The position numbers were made by a program, and so were the translations under genes. Under the pieces are notes generated by a model. It searched no databases and was not told where the DNA came from. It was given only the letters and a program-made list of their open reading frames with translations. From NCBI RefSeq assembly GCF_001855565.1, contig NZ_MKCR01000027.1, positions 62,001 to 126,000 of the forward strand: a stretch of DNA of 64,000 bases. Direction: 5' to 3'. This stretch comes from Chromobacterium amazonense (GTDB lineage Bacteria; Pseudomonadota; Gammaproteobacteria; Burkholderiales; Chromobacteriaceae). Positions 17,974-24,936 of the stretch are shown piece after piece (positions within the stretch are counted from its first letter, which is position 1; every line of letters starts with the position of its first letter).

Positions 17974-19035
17974 ATGAATCGTTTGCAAGCCATTCGTCCG
18001 TTCGGCCAGCGCATCTGGCTGGACAATCTGTCCCGTGAACTGATCGCTTCCGGCGAACTGTCGCGCCTGCTGGCCGACGACGGCATCGCCGGCGTGACCT
18101 CCAATCCGGCCATCTTCTACAAGGCGATCAGCACCGACGCCAGCTATCAGGGCGAGCTGGCCGTGCTGAAGCAGGACGCCGGATTGTCCGCCGAAGCGCG
18201 CTACGAGAAACTGGTGGTGGCCGATATCCAGGCCGCCTGCGATCTGCTGCAGCCGCAATACGAGGCCAGCCAGGGCAATGACGGCTATGTCAGCCTGGAG
18301 GTGTCGCCGGAGCTGTCGCGCGACGAAGCCGGCACCCTGGCCGCCGCGCGCCGCCTGTGGGCCGAAATCGGCCGCGCCAACGCCATGATCAAGATTCCGG
18401 CCACTGCAGAAGGCATCCGCGCCTTCCAGCAGCTGACCCGCGAAGGCGTCAACGTCAACATCACGCTGCTGTTCTCGCTGCCGCAGGTGGAGGCGGTGTG
18501 GGATGCCTACATCGCCGGCCTGTCCGCGCGCCTGGCCGACGGCAAGGCGGTGGCCGGCGTCAAGGCGGTGGCCAGTTTCTTCCTGTCGCGCGTGGACAGC
18601 CTGCTGGATCCGCAAGTGGCCGAGCCGCATAAGGGCAAAGTGGCCATCGCGCTGTCCAAAGCCGCTTACGCGCGCTATCAGGAGCGTTTCCATGGCGAAG
18701 AGTTCGCCAAGCTGCGCGCCGCCGGCGCCCGTCCGCAGTTCCTGCTGTGGGCTTCCACCGGCACCAAGAACGCCGCTTACAGCGACGTGCTGTACGTGGA
18801 GAGCCTGATCGGAGACGAAACCGTCAATACCGTGCCGGACGCCACCCTGAGCTGCTTCCGCGACCATGGCAACGCCGCGCTGACGCTGCCGCAAGGCATG
18901 GCGCAGGCCAAGGCGCTGTTGGCCGAAGTGGAGGCCGCCGGCATTGATCTGGCAGCCGCCGGCGAAAAGCTGCAGCAGGATGGTTTGAAGCTGTTCGAGG
19001 ATGCATTCGCCCAGCTGCTGAAACTCACCGCCTAA
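17974..19035 (+). CDS. tal: Transaldolase, long Neisseriales/actinobacterial-type form
   Basis: Transaldolase moves dihydroxyacetone units in the non-oxidative pentose phosphate pathway. The 353 residues fit the longer subclass rather than E. coli TalB. GVTSNPAIFYKAI is near 36, the Schiff-base Lys in AMIKIPATAEGI near 135, and NVNITLLFSLPQ near 160. ATG at 17974 follows CCTGGACGCCTCACC, with no clear ribosome site. A strong terminator follows. A second, FSA-type transaldolase gene lies at 38796-39470. Confidence 0.93.
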   Translation: MNRLQAIRPFGQRIWLDNLSRELIASGELSRLLADDGIAGVTSNPAIFYKAISTDASYQGELAVLKQDAGLSAEARYEKLVVADIQAACDLLQPQYEASQGNDGYVSLEVSPELSRDEAGTLAAARRLWAEIGRANAMIKIPATAEGIRAFQQLTREGVNVNITLLFSLPQVEAVWDAYIAGLSARLADGKAVAGVKAVASFFLSRVDSLLDPQVAEPHKGKVAIALSKAAYARYQERFHGEEFAKLRAAGARPQFLLWASTGTKNAAYSDVLYVESLIGDETVNTVPDATLSCFRDHGNAALTLPQGMAQAKALLAEVEAAGIDLAAAGEKLQQDGLKLFEDAFAQLLKLTA

Positions 19036-19057
19036 GCCCGCGCGGGCGGTCGTAACA

Positions 19058-19090
19058 ACGGGTTGCCGGCGGTAGCGGGCAACCCGTTTT
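19058..19090 (+). terminator. Intrinsic terminator of tal
   Basis: ACGGGTTGCC and GGCAACCCGT form a 10-bp stem followed by TTTT. It stands between tal and the convergent hemerythrin gene. Confidence 0.88.
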
Positions 19091-19110
19091 GCTTGGAACG
19101 GCCCGATGGC

Positions 19111-19641
19111 TCAGGCGGCTTCGGCGCGGCGCGTGGCCATGCGGGCGCCGGCCAGCTTCAGTTCTTCCGGGCTCAGCGTGCTGGCGGCGGCGGGAAACAG
19201 CCAGGCTTCTTCGGTCGCGGCGTGATCGCGGTACTGGCGGGCGAATTCCTGCAGTTCGTTCTTGCTGATCTGCTTGATGCGGCCGTCGCGCAGCGCGACC
19301 AGATCGTCGCGGATGGCGTTCCAGCACGAATGCAGGTAGCCATGCTCGGCCGATAATTGCTCCAGCCGCGAGGCGGCGGTGGGAATCCGCTCCTCGATCA
19401 GCGGAAACAGTTCCTCTTCTTCATCGGTATGATGGGAGGGGCCGGCGATGTCGAAATAGCGAACTACGTCGTCTATGGTGTTGCGGGCGGCTTCGTCGAC
19501 GCCATTTTCCTCAATATACGGCGGCAGTTTGTCCAGCAGGTCGCAGAAACGGCGGATCTTGTCATGGCAGGCCAGCAGCATTTCCAGCGGCTGATCGAAG
19601 CTGGGCGAGGGATTGGCGCCCATGGTGTTGAGCGTGAGCAT
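19111..19641 (-). CDS. Hemerythrin-like HHE domain protein
   Basis: This 176-residue all-helical protein has a hemerythrin-type set of metal ligands: LACHDKIRRFCDLL near 24, SHHTDEEEELFPLI near 70, AEHGYLHS near 97, and YRDHAATEEAWLFP near 134. Such proteins bind a di-iron centre and are linked to oxygen, NO or redox sensing and to iron handling. ATG at 19641 with GGAGACC upstream is preferred to an in-frame start 10 codons earlier. It stands alone between two terminator or gap regions; the specific role is unknown. Confidence 0.85.
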   Translation of the reverse strand: MLTLNTMGANPSPSFDQPLEMLLACHDKIRRFCDLLDKLPPYIEENGVDEAARNTIDDVVRYFDIAGPSHHTDEEEELFPLIEERIPTAASRLEQLSAEHGYLHSCWNAIRDDLVALRDGRIKQISKNELQEFARQYRDHAATEEAWLFPAAASTLSPEELKLAGARMATRRAEAA

Positions 19642-19844
19642 GTGTGGTCTCCAGCATATTGAGTCAATCAAGATTGTGCCGCACAGTTCAGGCCCAGGAC
19701 ATGACGTGCCTCAAGTGCAAACTGTCCGTCATAATGGCAGGTGGCGTGCGCGCCGGCTGCGCATGTTCTTGATACCGCTTTGCGCGATGGAACACAAGCC
19801 GGATTTTCGCGGAGCGAGTCCGACAGGGAAAACAAGGGAATAGC

Positions 19845-20864
19845 ATGCAGTTGCCGTTCGAAGTGAAGGAACTGGATCGCGCCGACGACAGGCTGGCGCG
19901 GGAAGCGCTGCGCGTACAGCTGGCGGCCCACCAGCTGGAAGTGGCTTGGCTGAATTATCCGGCCCTGCCGGTGCTGTGGCCGGACCTGGCTGCGTTGCGC
20001 GCCAGCCGCGAGCGCATCCTGGCCGCGTTCGAGGGCGAGGCGCTGCGCGGCCTGGTTGTGGTGTCGCGCCGCCCGGACGGCGGCATCCACATCGAGCGCA
20101 CGGTCGTGGACCCGGAGCATCTGGAGCAAGGCTGGGGCTACCGCTTGCTCAACCGCGCGCTGCAGGACGAATCAAGCTGCAGCGTCGACACCGCGGAGGT
20201 CAACCAGGCGGCGCTGGCGCTGTACCACAAGGCCGGTTTCGTGCAGACCCAGCGCTGGACCACGACCGATGGCTTGGCCTTGTGGCGCTTGGAGTATCGT
20301 CCGGCCGAGCCGCCGGCGTTGAAGCTGGGCGCCGATGGCTGGGTGACCGGTGCCTTGCAGCAGCCGTCGCCCAATTGCGACGAGCGCTCCGCCGGCTGCG
20401 CGCCGGAATTGCTGGTGGTGCACAATATCAGCCTGCCGCCGTATCGCTACGGCGGACCCGGCGTGGAGCAGCTGTTTGCCAACCGGCTGGACCCTGCCGA
20501 GCATCCGTACTATCAAGGCATCCATCAACTCCGGGTGTCGTCCCACTTTTTCATCCGCCGCGACGGCCGGCTGCTGCAGTTCGTGCCGGTGGGCAAACGC
20601 GCCTGGCATGCCGGCGTGTCCAGCTGGCGCGGCCGCGACAAGTGCAATGACTTTTCCATAGGCGTGGAGCTGGAAGGCTGCGACTTCGAGCCGTTCAGCG
20701 AGGCGCAGTATCGGACGCTGGCGGCATTGTCCCGCGAACTGCGCCGCGCGCTGCCCTTGTCCGCGATCGCCGGTCATGAGCACATCGCTCCGGGCCGCAA
20801 GACCGATCCTGGTCCGTGGTTCGACTGGCGACGTGCCCAGGCCGACAGCGGCCTGGGTTTCTGA
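19845..20864 (+). CDS. ampD: Fusion of a GNAT acetyltransferase and AmpD amidase
   Basis: The 339-residue protein has two domains. Residues 1-155 are GNAT-like: HIERTVVDPEHLEQGWGYRL fits the acetyl-CoA-binding strand and loop, and NQAALALYHKAGFVQTQRW is the typical C-terminal GNAT element. Residues 160-339 are a complete AmpD, the cytosolic amidase that splits 1,6-anhydro-MurNAc from peptide in peptidoglycan recycling. The zinc and catalytic residues are all present: His in LLVVHNISLPP, Glu in IGVELEG, and His, Lys and Asp in AGHEHIAPGRKTDPG. Normal AmpD is about 180 residues. The ATG at 19845 with GGGAA upstream opens the GNAT part, so the fusion is translated as one chain unless an internal start is used. 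The acetylation substrate is unknown. Confidence 0.9.
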   Translation: MQLPFEVKELDRADDRLAREALRVQLAAHQLEVAWLNYPALPVLWPDLAALRASRERILAAFEGEALRGLVVVSRRPDGGIHIERTVVDPEHLEQGWGYRLLNRALQDESSCSVDTAEVNQAALALYHKAGFVQTQRWTTTDGLALWRLEYRPAEPPALKLGADGWVTGALQQPSPNCDERSAGCAPELLVVHNISLPPYRYGGPGVEQLFANRLDPAEHPYYQGIHQLRVSSHFFIRRDGRLLQFVPVGKRAWHAGVSSWRGRDKCNDFSIGVELEGCDFEPFSEAQYRTLAALSRELRRALPLSAIAGHEHIAPGRKTDPGPWFDWRRAQADSGLGF

Positions 20865-20868
20865 GCGG

Positions 20869-21324
20869 CTATTTCAGCTTCAGGTAGGGGCGGGGATGAT
20901 CGCCGAAGGACAGTTCTTCGCCCGGCAGCGCGAACAGCGCGTAGCTGAAGCCCAGGTAGAACGCCGCCTCGTCGCTGAGCCGCGAGATCGCGTCCAGATT
21001 ACCCAGCAGTTCGCGGAACGGCAGGTCGACACGCGTTTCGCCGCCGGCGACGAAACCGACGCTGCGGTCGAACACCACGTGCTGCGGCCGGAAATCGCCG
21101 GCGACGGCGACATCGGAAAAGTCGTATTGGGTCAGCAAGGCGGGGCGCTTGCGCGCGACCTTGCCGGCCACTACGCCGGCCAGCAGGATCTCGTCGCGCG
21201 GCAGGCCGCGCAGATCGGCCAGCCTCACCTGCCGCTCCAGGCTGAGGCGATAGGTCTGGGCGGTGTTGACCAGCCGCACCGTGATCGCGTCTGCGTCGAT
21301 GTCTTCTATGGTGAGCGCGCTCAC
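20869..21324 (-). CDS. Unknown protein, last gene of the HTH-transporter-chorismate operon
   Basis: I do not recognise this 151-residue protein. It has no signal peptide or membrane segment. The C-terminal half alternates predicted strands and helices (FRPQHVVFDRSVGFVAGG, AAFYLGFSYALFALPGEE). It has no Cys-containing glutaminase motif, so it is not the missing amidotransferase of the upstream enzyme. The GTG start overlaps the upstream stop by 4 bases (GTGA), which implies translational coupling and a shared pathway. It ends 4 bases from the convergent GNAT-AmpD gene, with no terminator visible. An accessory enzyme, subunit or binding protein are all possible. Confidence 0.75.
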   Translation of the reverse strand: MSALTIEDIDADAITVRLVNTAQTYRLSLERQVRLADLRGLPRDEILLAGVVAGKVARKRPALLTQYDFSDVAVAGDFRPQHVVFDRSVGFVAGGETRVDLPFRELLGNLDAISRLSDEAAFYLGFSYALFALPGEELSFGDHPRPYLKLK

Positions 21325-22649
21325 AACATCCCCAGGATCAAGGAGGCCTTGGCTTCCAGCTCGCCGCGTTCCAGTTCCGGGCTGGAGCGCGCGCTCAAGG
21401 TGCTGCCCACGCGAGTGGTGGCCATGCCATGCGCCAGCAGCGCGCTGCGGATCACGGTGCCCAGCTCCGCCTCGTCGGCGCACAGGTAACCGAAGGCGCC
21501 GGCGTACCAGTGGCGGGTTTCGTGTTCGGCCAGCAGCCGGGCGGCGGCATCCACCGGCGTGCCGACGACGGTGGCGGGCCACAGGTGGTCGCAGATGGCG
21601 TCGGCCAGCGTTTTGCCTGGCTTCAGCCGCGCGCTGATGCTGGCCGAGGTGTGGAACACGTTGGCGAAGCGTTCCACTTCCCGCGCCACGTCGACGCGGA
21701 TGTCTTCGCAGCTGGCCTCCTTGGCCAGGATGTCGGCGCGCACGCATTCTTCCAGTTCGAATCTGTCCTTGTCCGACGCCAGCAGTTTCTCCACTTGCAG
21801 CCGGTCTTCGGCTGCATCGCGGCCGCGCGCGACGGTGCCGCAGATCGGGCTGGTGCTGAGCCGCCCGTCGCGCAGCCGCAGGAACATCGCCGGCGAAGAG
21901 CCGGCCAGCTGGAAGTCGCCGCCGTCGAAATACAGATTGTACGGGGCGGGATTGCGTTGCAGCAGGTCGCGATGAATCCGGTAGCCGTCGCGCGAGCAGG
22001 GGCGCTGGATGGCGAAGCTGGGATTGAGCGAGCGCAGCGCGCCGTCGGCGATGTGTTGGCTGGCGATATCGTACATGCGCGGGTAGGGCTGGCCGCGGCC
22101 GGCGACGAAGTCGTCGGCGTTCAGCAGCGGCCCCAGCGCCAGCGGCCAGGCTTCGCCGCCGGCATCGGCCGGATCGAGCAGATAGTCCACCGCCACGCTG
22201 TCCACGATCAGCCGCTCCGGCAGGTGGAACACGCCCAGCACGCCGCTGCCCAGTCCCAGCTTGGCGTGGATCAGCTCATAGCAGAAGAAGCCGTAGAGGC
22301 CGAAATGCGGGTCGGCATCGAAGCGCGCGGGCAAATCCAGCAAGAGCTGCAGGCGCGTCGGCAACGGCGCGGACGGATCAAGCGGCAGACGCCGCGCGCC
22401 AGGCGCGCTAGGGTCGGGCATCAAGCCCAGCAAAGGCGTCAGCGCCTCGGCGATGCGGACGCCATTGCGGCTGCGCGGCAGCAGCGCGATGCGGTCGGCG
22501 AAGAGCAGCGCGCTGAGCGCGGCGCGCTCGACCGCGCGGGCGTGATGCGCGTATTTGGCGGTGTAGTCGTAGTTACATTGCAGCGCGAACAGCGGCGCTT
22601 GCCGGCCGTCGGCCGGCACGGGGACGGAGTGCAGCCTGATCTTGCTCAT
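21321..22649 (-). CDS. Divergent chorismate-binding enzyme (TrpE/PhzE/PabB superfamily), no glutaminase domain
   Basis: The 442-residue protein carries the chorismate-binding fold. Visible landmarks are QLAGSSPAMFLRL (about 247-259, canonical SPE reads SPA), SPICGTVARGRD (canonical PxxGTxxRG), VERFANVFHTSA (canonical RYSHVMH), WPATVVGTP (canonical FPAGTVSGAP), WYAGAFGYL and ELEAKASLIL at the C terminus. The DLxRND motif is altered to VRAD. The C-terminal half looks closest to PhzE and TrpE(G) proteins. It should act on chorismate to give anthranilate, aminodeoxychorismate, aminodeoxyisochorismate, isochorismate or salicylate; which one cannot be read. No glutaminase is fused or adjacent, so free ammonia or no amination is implied. 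It overlaps both neighbours by 4 bases. Confidence 0.82.
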   Translation of the reverse strand: MSKIRLHSVPVPADGRQAPLFALQCNYDYTAKYAHHARAVERAALSALLFADRIALLPRSRNGVRIAEALTPLLGLMPDPSAPGARRLPLDPSAPLPTRLQLLLDLPARFDADPHFGLYGFFCYELIHAKLGLGSGVLGVFHLPERLIVDSVAVDYLLDPADAGGEAWPLALGPLLNADDFVAGRGQPYPRMYDIASQHIADGALRSLNPSFAIQRPCSRDGYRIHRDLLQRNPAPYNLYFDGGDFQLAGSSPAMFLRLRDGRLSTSPICGTVARGRDAAEDRLQVEKLLASDKDRFELEECVRADILAKEASCEDIRVDVAREVERFANVFHTSASISARLKPGKTLADAICDHLWPATVVGTPVDAAARLLAEHETRHWYAGAFGYLCADEAELGTVIRSALLAHGMATTRVGSTLSARSSPELERGELEAKASLILGML

Positions 22650-23389
22650 ACTTGTAGATACCGTGAGGAGAATTTGACCTTGCGGCCGCCGGGCGCGGTT
22701 TCGATCCAGGCTTGATAGCGGTACAGCGCCTGGACGATGAGTTGGGAAATCCAGGACAGCGCCACGGTGGACGAAAATTTGAAGACCAGGCTGAAGGCGA
22801 AAATCTTCACGATGGTGGCGAAGGGGAAAACGCCGTAGAAGGCGATCATGAAGCAGATGGCGGTATACACCACCTCGCCGATCACCGACGAGAAGATGTC
22901 GCGGACGAAGTACAGCCGGCTCGACCACAGACTCTTTAGATAGAGCAGGAAACGGGTGTTGAACTGGCTGCCGATCAGGCAGCCGATCGCGAACGAGATC
23001 GAACCGCGCACGATGTGTTCGCTGATCAGCACGTAGCTCTGGTTCAGCGCCTCGCAGTGGCCGCGTTCGGCCAGCGGCAACAAGCTGCAGTCTCGTTGCG
23101 ACAGGCTGAGCGCGGTGAAGGACGCGGCGAACAGGATCTCGGCCAAGCAGGTGGCGAACAGGATCTGATTGGAGCGTTGCTTGCCATAGACCTCGGCGAT
23201 GGGGTTGAGCAGCATCAGGATGATGGGCATGGTGAAGGTGCCCAGGCTGGCCTCGGTGCCGAACACTTGGATCACCTTGTAGGAGGTCAGATTGGACGCG
23301 ATCGCCGATATCAGGATCAGGAAGGACAGGATCACGATGGGATCGATGCAGGCCAGCGCGCGGCCGGCCAGGTCTTGGAGTCGTTTCAT
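22646..23389 (-). CDS. VUT-family transporter (YhhQ/queuosine-precursor transporter-like)
   Basis: This 247-residue integral membrane protein has about six or seven hydrophobic segments. It matches the YhhQ/DUF165 family in layout: SFLILISAIASNLTSYKVIQVF at the start, NPIAEVYGKQRSNQIL in the middle (canonical DxxTEVYG), and RDIFSSVIGEVVYTAICFMI near 165-185. E. coli YhhQ imports preQ0 and preQ1. Here the neighbours are a regulator and a chorismate enzyme, not que genes, so the cargo may differ. The ATG at 23389 overlaps the regulator stop, and its stop overlaps the enzyme start, each by ATGA. Confidence 0.82.
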   Translation of the reverse strand: MKRLQDLAGRALACIDPIVILSFLILISAIASNLTSYKVIQVFGTEASLGTFTMPIILMLLNPIAEVYGKQRSNQILFATCLAEILFAASFTALSLSQRDCSLLPLAERGHCEALNQSYVLISEHIVRGSISFAIGCLIGSQFNTRFLLYLKSLWSSRLYFVRDIFSSVIGEVVYTAICFMIAFYGVFPFATIVKIFAFSLVFKFSSTVALSWISQLIVQALYRYQAWIETAPGGRKVKFSSRYLQV

Positions 23390-23913
23390 GTATTGTTCCG
23401 AAAAATGATGGCCGCCACGCAGCCGAGGGCGGCGTGGCCGTTGTCTTCCAGACTGAGCGCGCCGCGATCCACGAAGACGATCCGGCCATGCCAGGGCGGG
23501 GCGGTTTGCACGACCACTACCGAACGACGCGGGAATACCCGCTGACGAAATAGCGCCTGGTCTATGGCGAGTGCTGAATCGTCCAGAGACGGCTCCAAAG
23601 CAATGAACTCGTCCCATATCGGCTGGCGGCCGTCGCTTAGCGCGGCCAATTGGTCAAAGCTGCGGATCACGGGCGCCATGCCGCCGGCAGCGGCGCTGCC
23701 CAGGCCGATATCCAGCGCGCGGCTTATCGCCAGCGCATTGCTGAAGGTCAGCTCTCGTTCCTCATATAAGCCGCGATGCAAGGTCGACTGCTTGATGCCG
23801 GTGATGCGGGCTAACTCGCTGATGGAAATTCTTTTATCGCGGATTCTGCGTATCGCATTTTTCTTGAATTCATGCAATACCGAATAGGGGCGGGTATTTT
23901 TGTTTGCCTGCAT
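23386..23913 (-). CDS. HTH (XRE/Cro-like) regulator heading the operon
   Basis: The 175-residue protein has an N-terminal HTH at about residues 28-70 (RISISELARITGIKQSTLHR, then FSNALAISRALDIGL). The C-terminal 100 residues do not match any ligand domain I know; they contain SVVVVQTAPPWHGRIVFVDR, strand-rich like a small sensor or peptidase-type beta domain. ATG at 23913 is the first start after an A/T-rich region. Autoregulation through the palindrome at 24028-24047 is an inference. The gene is coupled to the transporter by a 4-base overlap. Confidence 0.8.
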   Translation of the reverse strand: MQANKNTRPYSVLHEFKKNAIRRIRDKRISISELARITGIKQSTLHRGLYEERELTFSNALAISRALDIGLGSAAAGGMAPVIRSFDQLAALSDGRQPIWDEFIALEPSLDDSALAIDQALFRQRVFPRRSVVVVQTAPPWHGRIVFVDRGALSLEDNGHAALGCVAAIIFRNNT

Positions 23914-24274
23914 TATATTGTTTGAGCGTGAATATTCTCTTGTCAGATAAATTGCATTGAGCTAGATGGCTAGGCGTATTCTATTTTTTCTGGAAGAAAT
24001 AGGCTCGGCTGTGCTAGATTTGATCGCTTATGATTTATGTCATAAATTGACTGTTTATTGTTGTTTTCAAAGAATAATTTAAACGGTCTACTTGGCGATT
24101 TTCAGGTTTTCATCGGGTGGCGGCGCTTTCTTGAATCAGATGAATAAGCCAGAAAGCATCGATTTCTTTGTTTATTTTCCGGCGCAATATTTTGCGGATG
24201 AAATTTTATGCCGTTGCAATTGATTTGGGCAATGGAAAAGTGAAAAGCAAGAATGCTGGATAGGAGTCACACCA
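23914..24274. promoter_or_regulatory. A/T-rich divergent promoter region
   Basis: These 361 bases have no ORF with coding character and are markedly richer in A/T than the flanking genes. They must carry promoters for the HTH operon (minus) and the HD-like gene (plus). The region includes an imperfect hairpin at 23981-24002 and a palindrome at 24028-24047. The composition could also reflect acquisition from another source. Confidence 0.6.
24028..24047. promoter_or_regulatory. Palindromic candidate operator
   Basis: ATTTATG-T-CATAAAT (24033-24047) is a perfect 15-base palindrome, nested with TTATGA-N6-TCATAA (24028-24045). It lies 115 bases upstream of the HTH gene and about 230 before the HD-like gene. 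It is a good candidate binding site for the adjacent HTH protein. Confidence 0.5.
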
Positions 24275-24877
24275 ATGCAATCAGCGACAGCGGCGCGGGC
24301 GGGAGGAGAAATGAGGGGCGCGTATATACAGACTGTTTCCGGGCGGTATCTGAATGTGATGGACCCGCGGCCGGAAGACATAGACATCGTCGATATCGCC
24401 CACCATCTGGCGCATCTCTGCCGCTTTGGCGGCGCTTGCCGCCAGTTTTACAGCGAGGCCGAGCATGCGGTGCGGATGACGGAAATCCTGCCCGGGCGGC
24501 TGCAGCTGGCCGGCTTGCTGCATGGGGCGGCCAAGGCCTATGGCGGCGAGGTGGTGCGGGCAGACGGTGAGGGCGGCGCGCCCGAGTCGCGGCGGCTGGA
24601 GGCGGCGGTGGAAGCGCGTTTCGAACTCCAGCTCAGCGGCGAGGACAGAGCCGAGCTTGCCTTGGCCGATGCCCGGCTGCTGGCGACCGAGCGCCGCGAC
24701 CTGATGCCGCCGGACCGGCAGCCGTGGCCCATCCTGATTGGGGTGGAGCCGCTGCCGGAGCGGATTTGGCCGATGACCATTTCTTTGGCGCTGGCGCGTT
24801 TCTGCGAGCAGTATGAGCAAGCCCTGCGTTGGCCGCGGCCATCGCGCATCCAGTTCCGCCAGAACGCGCCGTGTTGA
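24275..24877 (+). CDS. HD-superfamily protein with a lost HD pair (YfbR-type relative)
   Basis: The 200-residue protein matches the HD phosphohydrolase family that opens with a TxSGRxxD element and DIxDIAHxLxHxCRFGG; here VSGRYLNVMDPRPEDIDIV and AHHLAHLCRFGGACRQFYS are present. AEHAVRMTEI keeps the first metal His. The diagnostic LLHDAxEAY reads LLHGAAKAY, so the catalytic Asp is Gly, and the Glu is Lys. A later Asp (LADARLLATERRDLMP) is kept. A metal-dependent phosphohydrolase is therefore unlikely to be active in the usual way; a binding or regulatory role is possible. The ATG follows TAGGAG. Confidence 0.8.
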   Translation: MQSATAARAGGEMRGAYIQTVSGRYLNVMDPRPEDIDIVDIAHHLAHLCRFGGACRQFYSEAEHAVRMTEILPGRLQLAGLLHGAAKAYGGEVVRADGEGGAPESRRLEAAVEARFELQLSGEDRAELALADARLLATERRDLMPPDRQPWPILIGVEPLPERIWPMTISLALARFCEQYEQALRWPRPSRIQFRQNAPC

Positions 24878-24886
24878 GCATCCATG

Positions 24887-24914
24887 CAAAAGGCGCGCCC
24901 GGGTGGGCGCGCCT
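24887..24914 (-). terminator. Intrinsic terminator of kup
   Basis: AGGCGCGCCC and GGGCGCGCCT form a perfect 10-bp stem around GGGT. Read on the minus strand it is followed by TTTTGC, so it terminates kup. It also sits just after the convergent HD-like gene. Confidence 0.8.
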
Positions 24915-24936
24915 GTGAGCGGTTTTGGCGGCGGAT

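Noticed and set aside
23914-24274. An insertion sequence or integrase remnant in the A/T-rich gap
   Set aside because: No transposase-like ORF, terminal repeats or target duplication were visible.
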